Positions 20,233 through 31,100 of a stretch of DNA of 64,000 nt are shown here, one piece after another (positions within the stretch are counted from its first letter, which is position 1; every line of letters begins with the position of its first letter). Source of the DNA: Morinoia aosen. Its lineage: Eukaryota > Arthropoda > Malacostraca > Amphipoda > Talitridae. The notes beneath the pieces are model-generated. The model was not told where the DNA came from and ran no database searches. It was given only the letters and a program-made list of their open reading frames with translations. The position numbers and the translations under genes were made by a program. The stretch spans positions 51,959,602-52,023,601 of the forward strand of contig CM059563.1 in the NCBI GenBank assembly GCA_030386875.1. Direction: 5' to 3'.

Positions 20233-21134
20233 CAATAGTGTCGTAGTTTCACTCTTCGTCGTGACGAACGAAACGTTAGTGCAGCTTTTAGGACGTTGTA
20301 TTTACCGTTTACCGGGGGGATTCAGTAGCACCTCTTGTACCGGATACGATGTGTGTGGGTAGCCCTCCGAGGAGCTCCGCGAACTACGAAATGTCGTCCA
20401 GATTTAGGATTTGTGCGAAAAAAAACATTGCAGTGGAGGAGCCACCCTTTGATCTCACCTCCGATGGCCTGTAACCGGACATTTCTCTCAACCATGTTTC
20501 CACCTGCCTGGTCACTCTGGGGTCAACCAGTGTGGTGATCTCCCTCAGGCTACTTTCCACTTAGGGTTGATTGTGAATATTTAAGGCAATGAATATCAAT
20601 GCCCGAAGCGAGCGTCTGAGGTACCAATGAACCCGACAGGGTAAGAAAACACAACAGGAACAAATGCCGTTCTATTGTGAAGATTGCCGACAGTAGTGGC
20701 ACCCGTTGAAAATATTACAGTCAGGTAGAAAACCACCAAGAGACGCCTTGAAGGACCGCCAGATGACGTGGAGTTGGAGTACAGATGGCGGTTCAGTGAC
20801 TGTAGAGTACAAAGCTGCTGTAGAGGCTGTAGAGACTACTACTGGCGGAGCGTCTTCGGCTTGATGTGAATGTCGGAACCATTGGGAGAAAACTGGCTCA
20901 GCTTTTACTGATCCCCCGTTATATAGGGCATGGTGAGTGCGGCAACTCTCTGAGCCCGTACGCGTCTTTATTGGTTGGTGGTTGAGCAGCGCCTCAAAGC
21001 TTGCATCTACGCGGGTTGGTTCATCGAAGCTCGCCGCTACGCGGGGTGGTGCCTCGAAGCCCGCTGTTGCACGGGGTGGCGCCTCGAAGCTTGTGTGGTG
21101 GTACACAAGCAAACGGCTTGTTGAGACTACCACA
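20233..21134 (-). other. LTR/leader-like region, no intact gene
   Basis: There are no convincing frames. On the minus strand a TATA-like CCCTATATAACGG sits at about 20,918-20,930 and the stretch begins with TG at 21,134 (hairpin). This would suit a 5' LTR of the minus-strand Gypsy copy, but no matching 3' LTR was found and the call is tentative. Positions 20,990-21,090 hold three imperfect ~33-bp tandem units ending in CTCGAAGC. Confidence 0.35.
21070..21134 (-). repeat. 65-bp repeat containing a 41-bp hairpin (copy 2)
   Basis: The hairpin lies at 21,094-21,134 with outer arms TGTGGTGGT/ACTACCACA (one G-T wobble) and the same ACAAGC-AAACG-GCTTGT core as the copy at 2303-2343. The arms differ between copies mainly where pairing or wobble is kept. 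Confidence 0.6.
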
Positions 21135-22029
21135 AGTAAATTGGGCGGATTGAAAAAATCCTGCGTTTATGACTAAGAGGTCGACATTTGGAACTGTCTC
21201 CTTCCTCATACGTATCAAATAGTATGTGAAATGACCAGCTTGATGAACATAGAATATTTTACCGTAACACAAATTTATGATATTTCACATACAAATAATG
21301 CTGGCACAAAGAGTTCACCGGAGTCAGTCACATGACAAAGAATTGTTGTGCAACGTTAACCCCAGCATTTACAGTATGATTGTAGCAATTCGTATAATTA
21401 AATTCTTAATAATGCTGTAATAACATACTGACATTTTTTTCAGAAACTAGGAATTGCCACGTGAGGCTAGAAATAATTTAAAGTGAAATGACTAAAAATA
21501 GAAAACACTTAATTTCCTATAGAGTTAATGCATAAGATGAATTGCATCGCTTTTTAAAATGTCGTAATATAAACTAGTTTTGCTTGATAAAATATATGGG
21601 TGTCATCGAGGCTAAGTAAAAACATAAAAATGTATTCCCAGGCAAGGCATTCTTTCTTTGTCAAAATCTGACTCGATGTCAAAAGCTGAAGGTGATGCAC
21701 ATCCACAACCTCATAAACTTCCACTCATGAAAAAGTTATTTTATTTATCTGTAATTGAATTGAAATTTTTTAGTATAACATTGTAATACATCATCGAGCT
21801 TGGTAAAGTTTCACGAGCTTGGTAAAGAATTATAGAGACTGACTTGCCCTGTCCTCAATTTTTGCTTGCTTTGTTTTCTTTTAATGTACCAATTATTTAT
21901 GTAATACATCATCGCGAGACATTCATTAAACCCACATTCCAAGTTAATATGCAGGGCTGCATTTTTAATGTTTCGTTTTTTAGCCCAAACTTTGATGACA
22001 GAAAACAATCAAGCCTTTCATTCATATGA
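21135..22029. other. AT-rich intergenic sequence upstream of anillin
   Basis: No gene or clear repeat. A short near-duplicate (GAGCTTGGTAAAG, about 21,796-21,826) is the only internal repetition noticed. Confidence 0.5.
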
Positions 22030-22149
22030 ATGAGGTGACCGTAAAGTAGATTATCGTCTCTCATTGGTCGGTTGCTTCAATTCAAATAAGTCCGCGATCG
22101 TGGTAGTGCTCACGATAGGGCTGCGTTACTATAGTAGTAATAGTGAAAT
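22030..22149 (+). promoter_or_regulatory. Probable anillin promoter/5' UTR
   Basis: The 120 bp ahead of the first ATG are less AT-rich than the surroundings. They contain an inverted CCAAT box (CTCATTGGTCGG, about 22,058-22,069) and CpG-containing segments (TCCGCGATCG). No TATA box is at a suitable distance, fitting a housekeeping/cell-cycle gene. The transcription start cannot be fixed from sequence. Confidence 0.4.
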
Positions 22150-22176
22150 ATGGCTGACGCAGATCCGTTTGTAAAG
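22150..22176 (+). CDS. anillin: Anillin exon 1 (coding part), MADADPFVK
   Basis: Nine codons end in AAG, followed by the donor GTAGTT. The ATG context is GAAATATGG. DPF plus exon 2's RMLARSEARR reconstitutes the conserved anillin N-terminus, and phase 0 fits on both sides. It is too short for ORF searches and was found by matching the family start. Confidence 0.85.
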
Positions 22177-25100
22177 GTAGTTTTTTCATAGATCATTGAT
22201 TCTGGTGCATGTATTTATAGTTGATAGTTTTTTCTGGGAATGAAGATGAGCAGAGGATAAGTTGAACTAGATGTATCATATTTTATGGGCTAACGAACTC
22301 GTATTTTTGAACGTGAAACTGAGCGTAAACCTGATCAGTTTAGGTTTTTATATGGGCGTATTATGAGTCCGACAATCCGTTTTGTTTATATACTGTAAAA
22401 TGTTTTAAGAAAAAATTTGTGTTCCCAAATTTGTATAAACGAATATTTTTAAAAGACGCATTATGACCGCAAAGTAAGAGTAATGGGTGATTTAAATATT
22501 TTTCCTCCATTTGGGATCCCTATAATTCAAAGGATCCTTCATTTAGATAGAATATGCTGTGCGTTTCCTTTCTTTTTATTATTTTTATTGAAGAATGAGA
22601 ACAATATCTATAGGTCTACTCTAGCTATGTATTGATCATGCTTAAAAATATAACTGAAAATTTGGCCTGCTTCAGTAGGAAAAACAAAGTAGGTTAGGAA
22701 TTAGGATAAATGTATAGTGTTTGACCATAATCGATTTTCCACATTTTGATGAAGAAAGATGGTTAATGAGACCAAAATAAGCAAGTTTTCTTCAATGCAC
22801 TTTCCTTCGGAAATGAGTATTTTAAAAGTTATGGCGTTAAATGAGTTACCGGAACTCGATAGTGCATGACCCTATTACAAACGTAAAGAGGTTGGGTCGT
22901 GAGGGGTAGCCACAGTTCTTTTAGTTTTATAATTTTCACTAAAAGAACTGTTGCAACCCCTCACGACCCGACCTCTTTACGTTTGTAATAGGGGGTTTGC
23001 TCTTCGTCGGCTTGGTTGGCGCGCGGGAACGCCTGTTTACTTTCACGTCGGACCGCGCGGTGTATTTTTCCCCGCCTCAAATACTGGAGTTACGGTAACT
23101 CATTTCCCGTTCTCACTCCTAAAATACTCATTTCCGAAGGAAATTGCATAGAAGAAAACTTGTTTATTTTCGTCTCATCTACAATGTTTCTTGGTCCAAA
23201 AGTGGAAAATCGATTATGGTCAAACACTATACATTTACCGGAATTAGATTTGATTTTGCAATTTTTTATAAATTGATTTCAATTGTTAGTTGTAATAATT
23301 TTATTATTTTTATTTTGAATAATCATTAACTAGGTGCAATAAACTCTTCAATATTGCTCCACTCTTTTTCACAGGTTTGACGTGCACGGTGCAGCTACCT
23401 AGTGTGGAAAATCTGTGTGTTATTGTTAAGAATACAAGATGGTATTTGTTTACCATAGAACACTAATTAATTTTCAAATTTGTGTTCTGGTAATTAGATT
23501 AAAATAAGAAACTTTTCTTACATGTGCTTTTCAATATAAATCTGTATTTTACAAGTCATAGTGGTATTTTTAATTCTGTTTTTGGTAAATCTGAAGGATA
23601 TGTCAGTTATCAATTTCGTAAATTTCAATGCCTAAACATAGTTAATTTAATCAAAATAAACTAGTTTTCTTCTATATACCTTCCATCTCAAATGAGTATT
23701 TTATTAGTTATAGCGGTAAATGACTTACCGCAACTCCAGTGTTTGAAGCGGCAAGTAACTCAAGAAGCACGTCGGACATCAACACTGCAATACGCACTCG
23801 CTTCTAGCGCAATCGTCATCAAAGACGGAACCAAAACTACCGCTATACCTCGTTAAATACTCATTTGACAAAAAAAGTGTATAGAAGAAAAGTTGTTTAT
23901 TTCGATGTTATTATCTTGATTCAAGCAACAAAAATTCAAAAATCGATGAGTAGCTGTTTATTCAAGCGCATTCGTCATCAAAGATGAAACTAAACCTACC
24001 GCTATAAATTGTAAAATACTCATTTGAGACGGTAAGTGCACAGAAGAAAACTTGTTTATTTTGATTCAATTAATTAGGTTCAGGCACCAGAAAGTGGAAA
24101 ATCAATAACTGACATATCCTTCAGATTTACCCTGTTTTTCATCACTGGAATGAATGCTGCATTACATTAGGCTGGGCAGGTTAGCTTAGGCTATTTTATT
24201 TTAACAATTGTACTAACCTGGAAATGCAATTGCTTTATCATTCTTTTCTATAAATTTAACAATTGTTTTAAAATAATTTTATTATACAAATGATAAGTAC
24301 ACATCAGAGCAGCTGTGGCATTACTTGTAATTAGTGTCCTGTTGTAAACATTTACTGAAAACACTAGTTAATTTAATGGTAAATCTGAAGGATACGACAG
24401 TAATCGATTTTGTAAATTTCAATGCCTAAACATAGTTAATTTAATCAAGTTTTCTTCTATGCACTTTCCGTCTGATATCAGTATTTTATTAGTTATAGCG
24501 GTAAATTACTTACCGCAACTCCAGTGTTTGCAGCGGAAAGAAATTTATCAATCCCGTGGAATGGCAACACTGCAATGGAGTTTGGCTTCCTGCGCACTTG
24601 TCATCAAAGACAAAACCAAACCTACCGCTATACCTCGTTAAATACTCATTTGACGAAAAAAGTATATAGAAGAAGAGTAGTTTATTTCGATGTTATTACC
24701 ATGATTCAAGCAACAAAAATTAAAAAATCAATGAGTAGCTGTTTATTCGAGCGCATTTGTCATCAAAGACGAAACTAAACCTACCGCTATAACTCATTAA
24801 ATACTCATTTCATGTTTATTTTTATTCAATTAATTAGGTTTAGACACCAAAAAGTGGAAAATCTACTTCTGTCATATCCTTTAGATTTACCAATTTAATT
24901 CATGGTTATATAAAATTTTAACATAACATTGAAGACTTCACTCTTTATTTCCACAGCTGTTCTTAACTGATGTTCAGTGTTTTCTATTTTTATGTCTTGA
25001 TTGCCTATTTTAAGCATCTGTTCTTGAAGGTTTTATTTTAATTGAAGGTTTTTATTTTAAAAACATTCTAAAGTTTACTATTTTTTGTGAATTGTTGTTA

Positions 25101-28100
25101 ATTATTTAACTTAATATAACCATTTAATATAAGTTAAGCAAATTTGATGAACCATTTTATATTTTCCCTTTACTGATCATAAATTATTTTGGTCAATATT
25201 CGAAGTGTGGCTGAATTTCCCTCCCCCTCCCAGAGTGTGGCTGAATTTCCCTCCCCCACCCAGAGTGTGGCTGAATTTCCCTCCCCCTCCCAGAGTGTGG
25301 CTGAGTTCCCCTCCCCTGCCCAGAATGTGGTTGAGTTCCCCTCCCCCTCCCAGAGTGTGGTTGAGTTCCCCTCCCCCTCCCAGAGTGTGGTTGAGTTCCC
25401 CTCCCCCTCCCAGAGTGTGGTTGAGTTCCCCTCCCCCTCCCAGAGTGTGGTTGAGTTCCCCTCCCCCTCCCAGAGTGTGGCTGAGTCTCCCTCCCCTTCC
25501 CAGAGTGTGGCTGATTCCCCCTCCCAGAGTGTGGCTGATTCCCCCTCCCAGAGTGTGGCTGATTCCCCCTCCCAGAGTGTGGCTGATTCCCCCTCCCAGA
25601 GTGTGGCTGAGTCTCCCTCCCCTTCCCAGAGTGTGGCTGATTCCCCCTCCCCCTCCCTGAGTGTGGCTGAATCTTCCCCTCCCAGAGTGGGGCTGATTCC
25701 CCCTCCCAGAGTGTGGCTGAGTCTCCCTCTCCCTCCCAGAGTGTGGCTGAGTCTCCCTCCCCCTCCCAGAGTGTGGCTGAGTCTCCCTCCCCCTCCCAGA
25801 GTGTGGCTGAGTCTCCCTCCCCCTCCCAGAGTGTGGCTGAGTCTCCCTCCCCCTCCCAGAGTGTGGCTGAGTCTCCCTCCCCCTCCCAGAGTGTGGCTGA
25901 GTCTCCCTCCCCCTCCCAGAGTGTGGCTGAGTCTCCCTCCCCCTCCCAGAGTGTGGCTGATTCCCCCTCCCCTCCCAGAGTCTGAGTGTCTTGTACTAAT
26001 ATCATAATATTGTATCATTTATCACTTTCCCTTCTGTTTCCTGCAGAGGATGCTGGCCCGAAGTGAGGCTCGGCGAGCCATGCTGGCCAAGCTGGGAGGA
26101 GAGAGCACGGCTGCTCCTCAGCTGTATAGTGACAAAGAAAATGTTCCTACTGATGAAAAAAGCCAGGATGGTTTGAGTGCATGCAGGCACAAAGGTTGGT
26201 ATCAACAATTCATGGTTGGTGTTGAAATAATGTAAATACATTGTAAGTTTGGTATCTATATAGGTAATACAAAGGGATTTAGGTGTGCTTCAAATATCTG
26301 TGGAAACACATTTCCTTTGCTCTCTCAATGAAGTAAAATGATATATTCTTTATAATGATACTGTGTGTGTTGAGAAAAATTGCATGCAGAGTACATCCTC
26401 ATTATCGAAATAATTGACTTTCAGTAGCCACTGCCAATGTATGTGTATACTAATCACTATTCCCTTCTTTCAGCATAGCATCGTGCTTAAATGTGCAGGA
26501 AAGCAGCTTGCACTAGAATTAATATGTATGCAGACAGGTTAAGTTGTAATGTAGGATCTTCCAGATACTCATAAATTCTGCTGTAATATAGTTTTTATGT
26601 TGCGCTCGTGCTAGGTTTGCCTTTTCTTAGTAATAAAACAGTGGAAGTATTGCACTAGAACTGTGGTGATCAATCTCCTGTGTTATGTTGAAGAAATTGC
26701 CATTGCTAAAGAACATATTTATGAGCAATCGTCATGAGTGATTCTTGCATCTTCCTTCCTTTGCCTCTACTTTAGGAATTGTTGCAAAAATATTGTATAG
26801 AGCTGGGCAATGAGTTACTGTAAGGTATTCTCTGATAGCTAAGATGACTGTGAAGTATTGGTAGTAAAGTCATTCCACATGGGAGTTACACTTTGCTTGT
26901 TCCATCTGACTAGTCATAGCTTTTCATTTGTAAATTTTAATGGAAAGTGTTGTTATTTTAATAATATTTGCTCATCTTCTTAGCATTGCTTATTGCTGGT
27001 GTTGAAATTCTGGTAGATATTCTGGGATTGCTCTCATATTCATCAGCATTGGTTTGGAGAATTTGCAAAAAGATTTTCTTTAAGGCTTGAATAGGATTTA
27101 TTCTTTCCTTTCCACTTCATTTTGCATGAGTGACTTATTTTTCAGTGTAGCTATCAATTTCTTGAGGCTGTGGCTTCTTTTTGTTATTTTATCTATTTAA
27201 TTGTACTAAGGTTTTTACTATGTCAAAGCATAACCAGGAATTTCTAATAACTTGCTTATTCTACATATTCATAAAATATTACTACCCTGATTTGATACTT
27301 CGTTTTATTGCAGGGAGGATGAACATGGATCATGCTGACCATCCATTGACTGAAAAAAGCACATCTGAGCAAGTGAACCAAAATGTGAGAGAAGCTTCAC
27401 CACCTCCCTTGTCTAACAGTCCTGTCAAATCTCATTTGAAATCTCCCTCTAAACCTATTGATGTTGACTCTCCTAAGCCTCCTGTTTCATGTGTTTCTGA
27501 CTCTACAAGTAAATCTAACACTCCTCTTCAGAATGATTTTCCACCTGGTCAACAATTTCTCCAGGAATCTGTCCAATTGCCCTCTCGTGTGCCAAGCAAA
27601 GGGCTGAAGGTTCTTGCTCGCAGACAGCAGCAGATGCAGGAGTGGGAAGATGACTATGCCTACCATTCTGCTAGTTCGGGCTCTAAGGTATCAAGTAAAT
27701 CTCGCTCTGCAGCTCTTGGTGTTGTGCATGGCACTGCTAGTAGTTCTAATACTAATACTATTGCAAGCAAAGCATCTGAGTCATCTGTTAAAATTTGTAA
27801 GCCTGTCTCTAGTAGTGACGATGCATTTTCTTGTGAAGCAAATCATGTTCACTCTGAAGCTTCTCTATTGACACCACCTCCTCCACCACCTCCACCTCCT
27901 CCTCCTGCTGCTCAGAGTCCTAACGTGCATGTGAAAAGTAGCAAGGTTTCTCCTGCCAAATCTAACAGTCCCAAAAAAGCTGCAGCGAATACTCCAACTA
28001 CGCTTAATAATGCTTCTTCTACTACTACTATTACTACTACTAATACTCCAACTTATCATTATGGAGAGAAACCTTTATTGTCTCCTGAGCAAAAGCAGGC

Positions 28101-31100
28101 TATTGAGTTGAAGCTTCATAGACCTAAGGTAGTTAGCACTGATCTCGACCATGCATCTGCTGCCAGCACTAAAGTTCTCCCCACTTCTGGGCCTGCAAGA
28201 AGTAGCCGTGATATGTCGCCTGCCTCTAAGTTGTTCTGGGACCGCAAACTCATCAGCTCACTTGTAAGTGAATAGCTTCATTAACTTCTGTCTCGTGTAT
28301 CATTAATGCTTAATCTTACGTCAATCCCTATGCTTATGCTTTTGTAATCCATGCAGTAATTTTCTCAATATTTGAGCTCAGTGGTCGTCTTAGGGGATAG
28401 AACTATTGCATAAATGAGAATTAGTATGTTAAGGAGGCCTTCCTTTTGTTGAAGCAAAATAAGTTATTTGTTTTATTATGGCCCATCTTTTTTTGGTGCA
28501 TTACCGTCCTGTTTTCCAGTACCTACTTCTTTCTTATCCTATTTTCTTCCATGTTTCACACATTACCTTCCTAACTTGCTGTTCTATGTGCAGGGTCCTT
28601 GTGTGGGAACACACCTCGTGTTCAAATACCTCTTTCTCTTTACCCCATGTTAAATGGTATCTTCCTCCTTCCTCTCTTTGGAACAACTTTGTAGTGATCA
28701 GGGAGGCTGAAACTAACTCTTCCAACAAGTACAGTGGAATTTCAAGGTACTTGTTTAATTTGTTTCAAAATCGGGCCTGAAACTTTCGACCCAAAATCAA
28801 TTTTGTTAAATCCATAAATCCTTTGTAATTCATTGACTTAGGTACTTCTACCGTAGTTACCTAAATTGGTCACTCAAACACTGAGATTGTTTTTCTATGG
28901 TCTTATATTTCACCTGTATCAATATCATTTTACTTGTTTTTTCTTATCAATTTCATCTTTTCTTTCTTGGGCCCCATGATGAAAACTACGAAACTAAGCA
29001 GCATTTCAGATGGAAAAAGTCACAAATGTGAAGCACTGTAGAGCACAAGGTTCACGTCTTACTCCATGGCTGGGGCAGTGTGTAGTGAGTTCTCCTCTCA
29101 CGTCTAAGCTGTAGCCTTGTAGCTTTTGGCCAGCTGACGTTGGAGGATATCGTGACTTCTATGCTTTCTATTGAAGGGCTCTTAAACAATTTTACTTGCA
29201 AACCTATTGTTTCTACGTAATCTGTTGAAGAATTTCTTATATTTTGTTTTTGTAACCGGAGAAATTGGTAAACCAGGATAATACAGTCATGTTCATTTGC
29301 TATGTTTACTTATAAAAACTAATGTGATGGAGTTTTAGCACTTTTGAGTTGGCATATGTTGCACATCACTTGAGTGCTTCCAAAATTTGATTCTTGCTAC
29401 CTGAGCGTGATGTCTTGTCTTCATTGTCAGTGCGTCATAGATAGCTTGAGTAATGTAGTTAGTCTACTTATTTCCTTATCTTGAATTGTTCTATCCTTCT
29501 AATATGTGGTGCTTTGCTATAACTTCTGTGCCAATCAAATATATCATGTATTTTTCAGTGTATCTAGCATTGTATTAAAATATTTCATGGAAATTTTCAT
29601 GTTATCTAAAAGATGTGTTTAGATGCATTTGTAAAATTTATATGTATGTATGACTTTAGTTAAGCAAGTTTGCTTGGAGATTTGCTCACAGTGTAGTTCT
29701 TGACTTGAGAAATAATTTTTCCTATGAAATGTTTTATTTGTAGCATTATTAGTTTGCTGTGCTAATTTTAAATGATTATCAGTTTTGGAATTTTTCCAAA
29801 ACAAGACTCCTCTCTCTAAAATTCAAACCGCAATTTATTGGCTGATCAAGTATTTTGAGTGACCAATTTTCAGAGTTGATGCTTTATTTTACGCTTAGGA
29901 GGCGCAAGGCTTCACGCCGGAATCCAAGTCCCGCCTGGTGTACCAGTTCAAGAAAGAACAGGAGGAACACAAGCGGGAACAGCAGGCAGCATCTCCGTCA
30001 AAGAACGGTGGTCAGCTAGCCAAGCCTCCTTCCCCTTCCAAGAGCGGCAGTGCGTCTGAGCTGGCCACTGAGCAAGAGCCTACCGAGACTGTCGCGCCGT
30101 CGCGCACTGCAGCAAACCCTGAAGACGGCGGTGCTGCACCCAAGGTTCTCTCCTGTGTGCTCAAGTTGGATACTGCTAGCAACGCCGGGTCTAGCCCTCG
30201 CTCCTCTAGGAGTGTGAGTGGTCTAGGTTGTATTGAGGTTTTATTTCTCAACAATCATGGTTTGCATTTTTGATGAGTTGGGAAATATCAGATGCCAGCC
30301 AAAACTGGCTGTTCGTTGGGCAGAGGTGTTCTGTGTTGCATGATCTATTTGTAGATTAGTGATGATTTTTATTAGAACTTGAGGTAACTTTGAAACTAGA
30401 GTAAATTTTAATCTTTCATGCACACAAATGTTGATATCACAAGATTCAGCATGAGTGATTAGCTTGAAAATTATTTCATCTATTTGTAGCAAGTCTGCAT
30501 CAGTAATGGAAAATGTAGTTATTGACTGCCGATGCACGCCACATACGTGAATTTGGAAAGTTGGAGTAGTTGACAAGAATAAATGTATTTTAGGGGTTAT
30601 GCGCCCAACTTAGTGCTAAAATTATATATTTTTGTCTCTAGAGAATTTACACTCAGATGGGAGGTCTTGAGCTGAACGTTATGTGGTTCTTCCTCTTGCT
30701 GAATTAGAGAAGGTGTTGATTTTGTTATGGGCTACCTTTTTTCTCAGGTTCACTGCTGTTTTTTTCTTTTAGCTCACACTGCTTTTTTCAAATTTTATCT
30801 TGTTTCTTATACTAGCATCCTGACTTGCTGTCTCTGTGTGCAGGGGATCATGTGTGGGAACATACTTTCTGCAAGTCCCCTATTCCGTTACTACTCCATA
30901 CAAAAATGTGCCTTCTTCCTTTCTTTCTGAGGAACAATTTCTTTGTGGCCAGGAATGCTTAAACTAACATGTAATGTAATTATCGTAGTGGGTAGCTCAA
31001 GCTTTGCTTCAGGTCATGGATTGTACCAGCTGATTTTTGAAGTGCTTCCTTTGCCTGGTAGGTTTGGTGGTAAGTGTAAAACTCGGTGAATTAAGAGGTG

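Larger units (their letters stand above)
22177..26046 (+). other. Anillin intron 1
   Basis: 3.87 kb. AT-rich, with three foldback MITEs (22,705-24,891) and a CT-rich minisatellite (25,205-25,985) that ends about 60 bases before the exon 2 acceptor. No other gene. Confidence 0.8.

Noticed and set aside
25170-26018. Long open frames on both strands (about 270-280 codons) in the CT-rich array
   Set aside because: They arise because a 30/24-bp repeat lacks stops in these frames. Composition is that of the repeat and the array lies in an intron between well-supported anillin exons.
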